A stretch of DNA of 64,000 nucleotides from Nitrospira sp. Lineage in GTDB: Bacteria; Nitrospirota; Nitrospiria; Nitrospirales; Nitrospiraceae. A program made the position numbers and the translations under genes. The first letter of the stretch is position 1, and every line of letters begins with the position of its first letter. Shown in pieces: positions 26,907 through 35,690 of the stretch. The stretch is from NCBI GenBank assembly GCA_030123565.1, contig CP126122.1, forward strand, positions 4,044,800 to 4,108,799. The letters are read 5' to 3'. A model generated the notes under the pieces. That model ran no database searches. It saw only the letters and a program-made list of their open reading frames with translations, and was not told where the DNA came from.

Positions 26907-27425
26907 TTACCTGTTTCGTTCCTGCCGTATGTAGACCGCCTGCAGCCCCACGATCGTTTTCCCGTCTCGAATCGTCCCATCCTCGATTTTCAAGATCGCG
27001 TCACGCAGCGGCATTTCCACCACTTCCAACACTTCATCTTGATCCAGGTTCTGGGTGCCCGTCGTCAGGCCCGTCGCGAGATAGATGTGGATGACTTCGT
27101 CGGCAAAGCCCGGAGCCGTCAAGATGCTGGAGAGGAGTTCGAAGCGGCCTGCTTTGTAGCCGATCTCTTCTTCAAGCTCACGGGCGGCACAATCCAGCGG
27201 GTCTTCCTGCGGGTGCAGTTTTCCGGCCGGGATTTCGTAGATGAATCCGTTTGCCGCGTGCCTGAACTGACGAATCAGCACGACCGTTCCGTCTTCCTTC
27301 AGGGGGACGACGGCGGCGGCGCCGGGATGGCGGATGACTTCCAGATCGATCGTGTGACCGTTCGGGAGGCGCACCGTATCGACGTTAAGGGTGACGACCT
27401 TCCCTTTGTAGATCGGTTTGACCAT
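26907..27425 (-). CDS. Nudix hydrolase, ADP-ribose pyrophosphatase type
   Basis: Hydrolyses nucleoside diphosphate sugars, most likely ADP-ribose. The Nudix box is complete (GKLHPQEDPLDCAARELEEE, then IGY, matching Gx5Ex7REUxEExGU). The N-terminal KVVTLNVDTVRLPNG and PAGK segment resemble NudF/YffH enzymes. Length (172 aa) is normal. The start lies 4 bases after the gcvT stop, so the two are probably one transcript. Confidence 0.88.
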   Translation of the reverse strand: MVKPIYKGKVVTLNVDTVRLPNGHTIDLEVIRHPGAAAVVPLKEDGTVVLIRQFRHAANGFIYEIPAGKLHPQEDPLDCAARELEEEIGYKAGRFELLSSILTAPGFADEVIHIYLATGLTTGTQNLDQDEVLEVVEMPLRDAILKIEDGTIRDGKTIVGLQAVYIRQERNR

Positions 27426-27428
27426 GGG

Positions 27429-28538
27429 TTACGACGCAGCGGCGACTTTCTTGTAGAACGGGGGCTTGACGACCAGGGCGGGACAGGACTTGCCTCGAAT
27501 ATCGATCAGGATCGACGAGCCTGGTTGAGCTGCTGCGGGTGGGACATACCCCATCCCGATCCCTTTCTGCAGCAAGGGAGACAAATTCCCGCTGGTGACT
27601 TCGCCGATCACGGCATGGGGCGTCCGGTGACTCAAAATCTTGAATCCATGTCGCGGGACGGCCTTTTCAACAAGCTCAAAGGCGACGAGTCGTCTGGTCG
27701 CTCCGCGTGATTGTTGAGCGAGCAGTTCGGCCCGACCGATGAACTCTCCCTTATCGAATTTCACGACCCATTCCGCCCCGGCCTCGATCGGGGTCGTTTC
27801 CTCATTCATGTCGTTTCCGTACAGGAGATAACCCATTTCAAGCCGCAGCAAATCACGCGCCCCCAACCCGGCCGGTTTGACGCCATACGGACGGCCCGAT
27901 TCAAGAAGCCGATTCCAGATCTCAGCTGCTCCCTCTGCCGGAACATACAATTCATAACCCAACTCACCGGTGTAGCCGGTTCGCGTGACCAGGACCGATC
28001 GACCGCACAGGGTCGCGTCTTGGCAGTGGCGAATCTTCAGCGCCGCCAACTCAGAGAGGCCCGCTGCGGTAAGGATGTCACGGGAGGTCGGGCCCTGGAT
28101 CGCGAGTTGTGCGAGGGCGGATGAATGGTCGTGGACTTTGCAACCTTGGGCCTGCGCCACTTTCTCCTGCAGCCATGCGACGATCTTTTCTCGGTTGGAC
28201 GCGTTAACACAGACGAGAAATTCATAGGGTTTCACATGGTAGATGAAGATGTCGTCTTTGATCCCGCCTTGGGGCGTACAGACCATGGAATATTGCGACT
28301 GGCGCACGGAGAGTTTGGAGACATCGTTCGTCGTGACGCGCTGCAAGAACGCGAGGGATCCCGGTCCTGTGACGCTGATGCGCCCCATGTGACTGACATC
28401 AAACAGCCCGGCCTGCCGCCGGACCGTCTGGTATTCGTCCACGACGCCGGTATATTGGATGGGCATTTCCCATCCGGCAAAGTCCACGAGCTTGGCCTGT
28501 GCCTTACGATGAGCGTCGATCAGTGGTGTCTGTCGCAT
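27429..28538 (-). CDS. gcvT: Aminomethyltransferase, T-protein of the glycine cleavage system
   Basis: Transfers the methylene group from the aminomethyl-lipoyl H-protein to tetrahydrofolate. The start MRQTPLIDAHR (28538) matches the family N terminus; upstream codons in frame are not conserved-looking. Typical segments: LVDFAGWEMPIQY, LFDVSHMGRISV-TGPG, the folate-site Asp in VCVNASNREK, RTGYTGELGYELY and GLGARDLLRLEMGY. 369 aa. It is separated from gcvP by about 6 kb and is on the other strand. Followed closely by a Nudix hydrolase gene. Confidence 0.95.
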   Translation of the reverse strand: MRQTPLIDAHRKAQAKLVDFAGWEMPIQYTGVVDEYQTVRRQAGLFDVSHMGRISVTGPGSLAFLQRVTTNDVSKLSVRQSQYSMVCTPQGGIKDDIFIYHVKPYEFLVCVNASNREKIVAWLQEKVAQAQGCKVHDHSSALAQLAIQGPTSRDILTAAGLSELAALKIRHCQDATLCGRSVLVTRTGYTGELGYELYVPAEGAAEIWNRLLESGRPYGVKPAGLGARDLLRLEMGYLLYGNDMNEETTPIEAGAEWVVKFDKGEFIGRAELLAQQSRGATRRLVAFELVEKAVPRHGFKILSHRTPHAVIGEVTSGNLSPLLQKGIGMGYVPPAAAQPGSSILIDIRGKSCPALVVKPPFYKKVAAAS

Positions 28539-28596
28539 CGGATCTGTAGGAAGTCTGTTCCGAGGGTGCAGTGAGACCGACGTGGGCGCAGCAGTC

Positions 28597-29040
28597 CTAC
28601 CGAACCTCCAACAATTCCACGTCGAACATGAGGGTCGCATTGGGAGGAATGACGCCGCCGGCTCCGCGGGAGCCGTAGCCCAGTTGCGGGGGGATGGTCA
28701 ATTTCCGCTTGCCGCCGACTTTCATCCCGACGACTCCTTCATCCCATCCCCTGATGACCTTGCCGGAACCGATCGGAAAGGAGAAGGGGTCCCGCCGGTC
28801 TACAGAACTGTCGAACTTGGTCCCATTGGTCAGCCAGCCGGTGTAGTGGACGGTGGCAAGGTTTCCTGCCGTTGCTTCGCGACCGGTCCCCACCACCAGG
28901 TCGACGTATTTCAAACCGGACTCGGTGGTGACTTCAGGATTCGAGCCGGTGGTTTCACTCTGTGCCATGGTTGGTCTCCCTATGCTCAATAGTAAAAAGC
29001 ACACGATACCGTAAGTCATCAGCCGGAAGCGAGTCTTCAT
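28597..29040 (-). CDS. FKBP-type peptidyl-prolyl cis-trans isomerase, periplasmic
   Basis: Catalyses proline isomerisation in the envelope. ATG at 29040 is preferred because AAGGAG lies 6 bases upstream, while the ATG at 29046 abuts it. Signal peptide about 1-25 (MKTRFRLMTYGIVCFLLLSI). The FKBP domain (about 40-147) has the hallmark residues VHYTGWLTNGTKFDSS, PFSFPIGSGKVIRGWDEGV and PPQLGYGSRG, ending FDVELLEV. 147 aa, a single-domain enzyme. Confidence 0.93.
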   Translation of the reverse strand: MKTRFRLMTYGIVCFLLLSIGRPTMAQSETTGSNPEVTTESGLKYVDLVVGTGREATAGNLATVHYTGWLTNGTKFDSSVDRRDPFSFPIGSGKVIRGWDEGVVGMKVGGKRKLTIPPQLGYGSRGAGGVIPPNATLMFDVELLEVR

Positions 29041-29123
29041 GGGCATCTCCTTGTGCAATAGCTGGTCAGGTGCATCGAACTTCGTCGGCAGAGGGCGACT
29101 CAGTGGTCGGTGCCGTCGCCGCC

Positions 29124-30302
29124 TCATCGATCCGGTTCGCAAAAGATCGCGATGCTGGCCGTGTAGCCGTGAAGAAAATTTTTTCCTCCGACCGGGCCCA
29201 CCTCGCCCTGGGCAAAAAAACCTGAAACGGGAATGGAGCCCAATTGCTGTTGGAGGACCGATGCATCATGGTCCGCTGAGCCGAACAGGCCCCTCCCGCG
29301 CCCGCAACAGCTGAACAGCAAGGCTCCCAGGGGCTTTGATGATTCGACGGAGCCGGAGGCGGCGAGCAAGGCGCGAAGATCCTCGTCGGCGGACTGCGCA
29401 TCACGGACCTGAAATTGAACGGTTTGCCCTTCCTGGACGACGTCGCCGATGACGATGGCGCCGGTCTCTTGATCTGCGCCGATCAGGTTGCGGATCAGGA
29501 AGTCTCCACGCGTGAAATGGGCGCGTTGTTCATCCATGGCGATGCCGATGTGCAGGGCATGCTGCGCCAACGCCCGTTCATCCGGGCTGAGTTGTCCGAA
29601 GACCGTCTGCAAACAATGCAAGGCGGGGATTCCGCCGAGCTCCTGAATGACATTGTGCTCCGCCTTGGTGACGATAAACCGGTCACCGATGGGCCGACAG
29701 CCTTGTGAGATGACGGTGCGAACGGAGATGTTTCCCGTCAAGGCGACGCCGACCAGGCCGTCGCGATAGACCTCGTCATCGAGAAAGAGTCGATTTCCGC
29801 CGAGATCCTGCCCGCCTCCCGCCAACCCGCCGAGGGCCACGGCTCCCGGGTAACGTTCCTCCAGAAGGGGCAACACATCTTGCATGGGGGTGGAGAAGGG
29901 ATCGGCAAAGAGCAGCAAGACCGGGGCCGCTGAGCCGGCAACGTGGGGTCCCGGCCACCCGCGCAATGAAAATTGGTCGTGCAGGTTGGAAAAGGCGAGA
30001 TGCAGGGGCTGTGTGGTCACTCCCGGCAAGTGGGCAGCCCAGAGGGTTGCCGCTGCACCGGTTTCCACTTCGCGACCCGTGGCGATGATCCCTTCGCCGG
30101 TGCAGCCGACCAGTGCCAGAGGAGCCAATGCGCGACGAAGCTGATAGGAAAGGGTTTCGGCCTGTTCCACATGGTCGGCCGAGATAAACAGAACGGCCAA
30201 ATCGATCTGGGATGGACCCAACTGCGTCTTGATGGCCTGGATCAGTTCTTCAGCCGCCTGTTGCACGTCGCCCTTGCGGGTGAGGGCCGAGGCGAAACGC
30301 AT
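29124..30302 (-). CDS. FIST-domain sensory protein
   Basis: Contains FIST_N (about 25-210) and FIST_C (about 220-375), a ligand-binding pair found in bacterial signal transduction proteins and proposed to bind small molecules such as amino acids. Segments include LVGCTGEGIIATGREVE in the first domain and DGLVGVALTGNISVRTVISQ with GCRPIG at the junction. It stands alone rather than fused to a kinase or cyclase. Start at the ATG of MRFASALTRKG (30302) fits the family; a GTG at 30326 is possible. Confidence 0.85.
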   Translation of the reverse strand: MRFASALTRKGDVQQAAEELIQAIKTQLGPSQIDLAVLFISADHVEQAETLSYQLRRALAPLALVGCTGEGIIATGREVETGAAATLWAAHLPGVTTQPLHLAFSNLHDQFSLRGWPGPHVAGSAAPVLLLFADPFSTPMQDVLPLLEERYPGAVALGGLAGGGQDLGGNRLFLDDEVYRDGLVGVALTGNISVRTVISQGCRPIGDRFIVTKAEHNVIQELGGIPALHCLQTVFGQLSPDERALAQHALHIGIAMDEQRAHFTRGDFLIRNLIGADQETGAIVIGDVVQEGQTVQFQVRDAQSADEDLRALLAASGSVESSKPLGALLFSCCGRGRGLFGSADHDASVLQQQLGSIPVSGFFAQGEVGPVGGKNFLHGYTASIAIFCEPDR

Positions 30303-30373
30303 GGTCGATGGAGGAGTGACAATCACAGGGCTCTGTTTCTGGCTGGGGTCAGATCACGACCGGTCTGTCCCCT

Positions 30374-30601
30374 TTAGACACCAGGGTTCATGCGTTCAGG
30401 CCGATCCGAAGCGAGTTTCTTATAATAGCGCCACATGTATGAGTGATAGTCGTCGAGTTGGGCGAGCAGATAGTGCAGTTCGGTCGGGTCCTGCGTTTCA
30501 AGCGCTCGCACCATCCGCGCTTTCAAAAATGTCGCGAACTTGTCTGTTTTGTCGAGTGCCGTCAGAAGCGCGAGGCTGCCTCCGATATGATAATCAGCCA
30601 T
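30374..30601 (-). CDS. Small conserved-looking helical protein
   Basis: 75 aa, not recognised. No signal or membrane segment; mostly helical by composition, with an aromatic cluster (DDYHSYMWRYYKKL) near residues 51-64. It is upstream of the FIST gene on the same strand across about 70 bases, so it may be co-transcribed. Coding is supported by codon usage and lack of a competing frame, not by homology. Confidence 0.55.
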   Translation of the reverse strand: MADYHIGGSLALLTALDKTDKFATFLKARMVRALETQDPTELHYLLAQLDDYHSYMWRYYKKLASDRPERMNPGV

Positions 30602-30695
30602 AGGCCTCCCTTTGCCGGAGCGGCAAGCAGGAGAATAGCCGTGACGCCTGCCAAAAGCAAGTTGCCGGCGGCCTCGCCGGTGGTTGGATCGTGGG

Positions 30696-31964
30696 TTAGG
30701 GGTTTGGCGCAGCGCCGCCGGAAAGGAGCGCCCTCAGGCGAGGAATGGAAATGGCTTCGGCTCGAAATCCGTCACGCCCGACGACGGTGGTGGCGCCGGT
30801 GAGGGCGTTGAGGACCGCTTCTTCCGTGGCCTCGACGGTGGCGGTGATCAGGGGATTGAGGTGCGTGTCGGCCAGGTGCGTGAGCGAGAAGGTCGGCTCA
30901 GCGGGATAGTGAGGAATGACATTGCCGGTGGAAAAGGCCAGCATGAAATCCCCGCTGCCGTGCCGAGCGGTCGAGCCGGTTCGAGCGAGCCCCAATGCAG
31001 CCCGCTTGCCGAGGCGGGTCAGTTGTCGGCTGTCCAACGGCGCATCCGTGGCAATGACGACGATGATCGACCCTTCGGCATTTCCGGCAATCCCTTCACG
31101 CGTCAGGTAGGGACTTTCCCCGCTTTGGGTCGGTCGTAGGTTCGACTGGGCCGGCTCTGCCTCATACCGTTGCCCCACCGGCACTCCGCCCATCGTGAGT
31201 TCGGAGCGACGGCCATGGTTGGCATTGACCAACACCCCGACCGTAAATCCTCCGTTCGCGTCTGGGAGCCGCCGCGAAGCCGTGCCGATTCCTCCCTTGA
31301 ATCCATAGGAGATCATGCCGGTGCCGGCTCCGACCGTCCCTTCCGTCACGGGTCCCGACGATGCCTCGTCCAATGCCTGCATGACATCGGCTTCCGAGAC
31401 ATGGCGCCCTTGAATATCGTTCAAACGGCTGTCGTCACATTCCGCCACGACGGGGGTCAGGGTGTCATCGGTGATGCCGATGCCGGGATAGTGCCGGAGC
31501 ATCCAGCTGATGACGCCATTGGCCACCCGAGGCACGTTCAGCGTATTGGTCAAGGCGATGGGATATTCAAGAAACCCCGATTCCGTCACCCAGGCCAGGC
31601 CGGTCATTTCGCCGGTACCGTTCAAGACGAAGGCCCCAGCCGGGACTTTCTTGTGCCAGACATCGTCTCGCGGGATGATGACCGTCACGCCGGTTCTGAC
31701 CGGCCCCTGTCCCGGCTGCAGAGGACCGTCCCCTCGCAGTAACGTCACCTGCCCGACCTTTACGCCAGGTACGTCGGTGATGGCATTCATGGGACCAGGC
31801 TGCAACTGTCCAAGCTTCAGCCCGAGAGCCCGCGCCCGTACCCTGGGCTGGCCTGAATCGACACCGCTCGATAGGTCCAAACTCCAGGCGGGAGAAGAGA
31901 ATTGCGTCAGGAGCGTGATGGCGCAGGTGGTTGTGATGAAGAAATGTCTGCTCGTCTTGGCCAT
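30696..31964 (-). CDS. P1-family peptidase (DmpA/L-aminopeptidase type), exported
   Basis: N-terminal nucleophile-type aminopeptidase that self-cleaves into two chains. A signal peptide (about 1-28, MAKTSRHFFITTTCAI) is followed by the DmpA domain: NAITDVPGVKVGQVTL, VGAGTGMISYGFKGGIGTAS and TVGVLVNANHG. The probable nucleophile serine is in NAEGSIIVVIATDAPL, where processing is expected before Ser. Length (422 aa) is slightly above average because of the signal peptide. Natural substrate cannot be told. Confidence 0.87.
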   Translation of the reverse strand: MAKTSRHFFITTTCAITLLTQFSSPAWSLDLSSGVDSGQPRVRARALGLKLGQLQPGPMNAITDVPGVKVGQVTLLRGDGPLQPGQGPVRTGVTVIIPRDDVWHKKVPAGAFVLNGTGEMTGLAWVTESGFLEYPIALTNTLNVPRVANGVISWMLRHYPGIGITDDTLTPVVAECDDSRLNDIQGRHVSEADVMQALDEASSGPVTEGTVGAGTGMISYGFKGGIGTASRRLPDANGGFTVGVLVNANHGRRSELTMGGVPVGQRYEAEPAQSNLRPTQSGESPYLTREGIAGNAEGSIIVVIATDAPLDSRQLTRLGKRAALGLARTGSTARHGSGDFMLAFSTGNVIPHYPAEPTFSLTHLADTHLNPLITATVEATEEAVLNALTGATTVVGRDGFRAEAISIPRLRALLSGGAAPNP

Positions 31965-32008
31965 GCTACAGGCATCCTCCGGGGCGAATGGCTCGATCCG
32001 GTATTCGA

Positions 32009-33406
32009 TCAGATTTCGTAGGTGCTGTCTTTGCTCGGCACCACCACCGCCATGTGGGGATGTTCGGCTTGAATGGCCGCGCCCAGCGACAATGCCTGTT
32101 TTTCCTCTCCATGGACCACGAACACCTGCTGGGGCGCCGGGGAAATGGCCCGCACATAGGCGAGCAGGTCGTTCCGGTCCGCATGGGCCGACAGCCCGTT
32201 GAAGACGACGACTTGGGCACGGCGCGTGGTCGGAATACCGTAAATCGGCACGATATCCCAGCCCTCGACGAGTCTGCGACCTAGGGTATGTTCGGCCTGG
32301 AATCCCACGATCGCGATGATGTTCGCTTCATCCTGGATGGCATGTTTGAGGTGGTGCACGACGCGGCCGCCTTCACACATGCCGGAGGATGCGATGATCA
32401 CGCAGGGGCCCTTCATGCTGTTCAACCGCTTGCTCTCCTCCACCGAAGACACATAGCGAATGTAGCGGGCGGCGAAGGGATCTCCTTCCGAGGTGAAGGT
32501 GCGGAAGGTCTCTTCGTCGTAACATTCCGGGTGTTTTCGGAACACGTCGGTGACCTTCGAGGCCAAGGGGGAGTCGATATAAATCGGAAGGGGGTCGATC
32601 CGTCCCTCGGCCACCAGTCGCTTGATGCGCATGACCAGTTCTTGCGTCCGTCCGAGTGCGAAGGCCGGCACGATGATCTTGCTGTTGTGCACCTTGGCAT
32701 GGGCGACCAGTTGTTGGGCTTTCTTGGTCAGGGCCTCGCCGGCTGCTTCGTGGAGGCGGTCGCCGTAGGTTGATTCGATGATCAGGACATCACAACTCGG
32801 CGGCGGAGCCGGATCGCGGAGAATGGGCATCTGGGACCGTCCCAGGTCGCCAGAAAAGAGGATCGTGGTGCTGTTCCCGCGTGCGGAATACTTCAGGCGA
32901 ATCGCCGCAGACCCTAAAATATGTCCGACATCGTGGAAGGAGGCCGTCACGCGCGGAGTGACCTTGATGGTGTCGCCATAGCGTGCGCCGACGAATCGGC
33001 GGACGATGGCGCGTGCGTCGCTCGTATCGTAGAACGGCTGCAGGCAGCGTTTGCCGCGGCGGCTCTCTTTCCGGTTCAGATAGGCGCAATCGTTTTCTTG
33101 CAGGCGGGCGGAGTCTTCCAACATCACCGCGGCAAGGTCGGCCGTGGCGCGCGTCACGTGCACCTGTCCTCGAAACTGGTGCTTGGCCAGGACCGGCAGG
33201 GCACCGGAATGGTCGATATGGGCGTGCGAGAGCAGCACGGCTTGGATCGAGCGCGGGTCGAATCCTAGGAAACGGTTCTGCCGGTCCGCTTCCTGTCGTT
33301 GTCCCTGGAAGAGGCCGCAGTCCAATAGAATGTTGGCGCCGGGCATTTCCAGCAGGTGGCGGCTTCCCGTGACGGATCGCACCGCGCCGTGAAAGGAGAG
33401 GTTCAT
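32009..33406 (-). CDS. Metallo-beta-lactamase/beta-CASP RNA-processing exonuclease
   Basis: Zinc-dependent nuclease of the CPSF/RNase J-like superfamily. Motif 2 (SHAHIDHSGALP) is near residue 60. The beta-CASP insertion with motif A-C type residues (SGDLGR, ESTYGDR, PAFALGRTQE) is in the middle, and a C-terminal RMMBL-type segment (LSAHADRNDLLAY, FVVHGE) closes the fold. 465 aa, normal length. The start overlaps the stop of the following LOG gene by 4 bases (ATGA), so the two are coupled. Confidence 0.92.
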   Translation of the reverse strand: MNLSFHGAVRSVTGSRHLLEMPGANILLDCGLFQGQRQEADRQNRFLGFDPRSIQAVLLSHAHIDHSGALPVLAKHQFRGQVHVTRATADLAAVMLEDSARLQENDCAYLNRKESRRGKRCLQPFYDTSDARAIVRRFVGARYGDTIKVTPRVTASFHDVGHILGSAAIRLKYSARGNSTTILFSGDLGRSQMPILRDPAPPPSCDVLIIESTYGDRLHEAAGEALTKKAQQLVAHAKVHNSKIIVPAFALGRTQELVMRIKRLVAEGRIDPLPIYIDSPLASKVTDVFRKHPECYDEETFRTFTSEGDPFAARYIRYVSSVEESKRLNSMKGPCVIIASSGMCEGGRVVHHLKHAIQDEANIIAIVGFQAEHTLGRRLVEGWDIVPIYGIPTTRRAQVVVFNGLSAHADRNDLLAYVRAISPAPQQVFVVHGEEKQALSLGAAIQAEHPHMAVVVPSKDSTYEI

Positions 33407-34269
33407 GGGTTGGAGGGGCCTCCATGGTTGCGGCTGATGAGGTCCCAGGCCTGCTGGGCTGTTTCGGCGAAGTGGAAGAGTGAGAGGTCGTCGACTGTGA
33501 TCAGGCCCTCATCGACCAGCAGCGGCCAGTTGATGAGCCGTTCCCAGAAGGTTCGGCCCATGAGGACGATCGTGATGTTGCGAGTTTTCCCTGTCTGAAG
33601 CAGGGTCAGCGTCTCAAACAGTTCGTCGAGGGTGCCGAACCCGCCGGGGAAGACCACCAGGGCTCTGGCGCGCAGCAGGAAATGCATCTTGCGCAGCGCG
33701 AAGTAGCGAAATTGAAAACAGAGCTCCGGCGTGATGTAGGGATTGGGGTATTGTTCGTGGGGCAGGGTAATGTTAAGCCCCATGGACTTGGCGCCCACGT
33801 CCGCCGCACCCCGGTTGGCCGCCTCCATGATACCGGGCCCCCCGCCGGTGACGACGACGTAATCACACTGCCCATCGACCTGGCAGGTGGAGGAGACGAG
33901 GCGGCCGAATTCCCGGGCGACGTCATAATAGTGCGCGAGGGCGACGCGGCGTTCCGCAATGGCGACGCGCTGCTGCAGCGTTCGGTCCTGCGGGAAGGCC
34001 TGCAGTTCAGCCACGGCTTGCTCCAAGGCTTGGCGGGCCAGCGACGGTTCCAGCAGCCTTGAACTACCGAACACCACGATGGTCGAGCGGATGCCCTGCT
34101 CCTCCTGAATCAACTCCGGCTTGAGCAACTCCAATCCCAAACGCAAGGGGCGCAGTTCGTCGCGCTGGAGAAACTCGATGTCGCGATCAGCCGGAATATA
34201 GGAGGAAGACGTGACGGCGGTGTGATGGCCCGAGGAATCGTCGGAAGCACCTGCACCCATGGCCGGCAT
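33403..34269 (-). CDS. LOG-family protein (Rossmann-fold, TIGR00730 type)
   Basis: Carries both family motifs: TGGGPGIMEAANRGA and PGGFGTLDELFE, which bind the nucleotide phosphate in LOG cytokinin-activating hydrolases and related AMP/pyrimidine nucleotide nucleosidases. The N-terminal extension of about 60 residues before the Rossmann core (FGSSRLLEPSLA) makes it longer (288 aa) than plant LOG proteins and similar to larger bacterial PpnN-like forms. Precedes and is coupled to the beta-CASP nuclease gene, so a role in RNA or nucleotide turnover is plausible. Confidence 0.85.
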   Translation of the reverse strand: MPAMGAGASDDSSGHHTAVTSSSYIPADRDIEFLQRDELRPLRLGLELLKPELIQEEQGIRSTIVVFGSSRLLEPSLARQALEQAVAELQAFPQDRTLQQRVAIAERRVALAHYYDVAREFGRLVSSTCQVDGQCDYVVVTGGGPGIMEAANRGAADVGAKSMGLNITLPHEQYPNPYITPELCFQFRYFALRKMHFLLRARALVVFPGGFGTLDELFETLTLLQTGKTRNITIVLMGRTFWERLINWPLLVDEGLITVDDLSLFHFAETAQQAWDLISRNHGGPSNP

Positions 34270-34323
34270 TATAACGGGATGTTACGCAGGCGGCAATTCG
34301 TGTCCCGCGATGAGGCTGTAGAG

Positions 34324-34746
34324 TCAGAACGGATAGGGAGTGAACAGGGGTTCCGGCCGGCGACGGACAAAGGCCTGGTGGATGACCACCCAATTCGTAT
34401 CGCAAATCAGCTCGAAGGCATCCGCGCCGAAACCCGACCGTGACAAGACCAAGTCGGGGTCCACCGGAGACCAGGGTTTGGCAAGCCAGCCGAAGTTGAC
34501 CCGCGAATATTTGGCGTTGAGAAAACGGTAGGTCACGACCGTACCCATTTCTGCGTCGGCCATGGAATCGGGCGCTCCCAACCTTTCGACGACATCGGTC
34601 AAGGTCGTACGGCCTTCGGCGATGAAGGCGACGTGCTCCGGCGTGAGCGGCGTATTGATGGTCAAGCGCGCGACATTGCAGCCGGCCATGGCGACAACGG
34701 TCACGGTCGACAAGAGCAGCGTGCGCAAGAGGTTCCGTACGGCCAT
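34324..34746 (-). CDS. Lipoprotein with SmpA/OmlA-like domain (second copy)
   Basis: Start at MAVRNLLRTLLL gives a lipoprotein signal with lipobox VAMAGC. The mature part holds a SmpA/OmlA (BamE)-like unit: a helix then RTTLTDVVERLGAPDSM, followed by strands. It sits 4 bases downstream of a very similar gene on the same strand. It may modulate an outer-membrane assembly or binding partner; the exact role is unknown. 140 aa. Confidence 0.75.
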   Translation of the reverse strand: MAVRNLLRTLLLSTVTVVAMAGCNVARLTINTPLTPEHVAFIAEGRTTLTDVVERLGAPDSMADAEMGTVVTYRFLNAKYSRVNFGWLAKPWSPVDPDLVLSRSGFGADAFELICDTNWVVIHQAFVRRRPEPLFTPYPF

Positions 34747-34750
34747 GACG

Positions 34751-35131
34751 TCAATCCCCGAAAGGCCAGAAGCGGAATTCAAGTCCATCCGTCCGTTTTG
34801 ACGCGATCACCTCCTCCACCGTGCCCTCTCGATTGATCAAGACGAAGAGGTCGTCGCTCTTCACGGTGACACGGGAGAAGTTGACCAGGATCAACAAGAG
34901 ACTCCCGACCTTGGCATCGTAGCGATAGTACTGAAACAAATCTCGTCCGTTGACTTGAAGGATCCGGTCAGGGGCTCCCAGTTGTGCCAGGACCTCCGAC
35001 CGCGTGGTGACTCCCTTTTTGATCGCATTGACGGTCTCTGTCTTGATCTCATCGCCGAGTGTTCCACGGCTGAATGCGCAGGCGTTCAGCGTCAGGATCA
35101 TCAGGGCCATGAGCATGCCGGTCAGTCGCAT
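34751..35131 (-). CDS. Lipoprotein with SmpA/OmlA-like domain (first copy)
   Basis: Lipoprotein signal with lipobox LNAC at residue 18. The mature domain shows the BamE/OmlA-type pattern IKKGVTTRSEVLAQLGAPDR, then an aromatic strand (FQYYRYDAK) and strands ending in a charged tail. 126 aa. Together with the following gene it forms a tandem pair of diverged paralogues, probably co-transcribed. Confidence 0.78.
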   Translation of the reverse strand: MRLTGMLMALMILTLNACAFSRGTLGDEIKTETVNAIKKGVTTRSEVLAQLGAPDRILQVNGRDLFQYYRYDAKVGSLLLILVNFSRVTVKSDDLFVLINREGTVEEVIASKRTDGLEFRFWPFGD

Positions 35132-35171
35132 GCGTCATCCTCCTTCTTGAGACGAACATTGTTGGGACTGG

Positions 35172-35690
35172 TCAGGCCTTGCTGTCGGTGGCATGGGACT
35201 TGGGCAAGACAAAATCTGATTCATAGATCTCGTAGGTCGTGGGGGAGAGTCCGACGCGGCCATAGACCTGCTTGGCGACGCTATTCGTCCCTTCGACATA
35301 CAAGCGGACGCCACAGACATCGGTTCTGGAACGGGCCAGTTCGATGATGGCGCGGTGCATATGCCGATAGACGCCCTTTCGTCTCCATGAGGGATGGACG
35401 TACACGCTTTGGATCCACCAGAACTGGGCGTTTCTCCAGTCGCTCCATTCATAGGTGATGAGCAACTGCCCTACGGTCACTGTATCGGCTTGTGCCTCTT
35501 GCCGCAAGTCCGCGACGTAATATCGACCTCTCGCAGGTTGGTCGATGACGGCTTGAGTCCCCATGCGCAGCAACGTACGGTCCAACACACGTTGTTCCGT
35601 CTCCCATGCCATGGCGGCGCTGAACTCCGTCAGGATGTCCAGGTCCTGAAGGCCGGCCGGGCGAACGGTCAGGTGATCGGCCGGCTTCAT
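35172..35690 (-). CDS. GNAT-family N-acetyltransferase
   Basis: Acetyl-CoA-dependent transferase. The start in the ATGA overlap with the DUF502 gene gives 172 aa beginning MKPADHLTVRPAG. The GNAT core shows the acetyl-CoA loop (VHPSWRRKGVYRHMHRAI), the usual C-terminal strand (VCGVRLYVEGTNSVAKQVYG) and a conserved Tyr near the end (YEIYESDF). Substrate unknown. Confidence 0.87.
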   Translation of the reverse strand: MKPADHLTVRPAGLQDLDILTEFSAAMAWETEQRVLDRTLLRMGTQAVIDQPARGRYYVADLRQEAQADTVTVGQLLITYEWSDWRNAQFWWIQSVYVHPSWRRKGVYRHMHRAIIELARSRTDVCGVRLYVEGTNSVAKQVYGRVGLSPTTYEIYESDFVLPKSHATDSKA

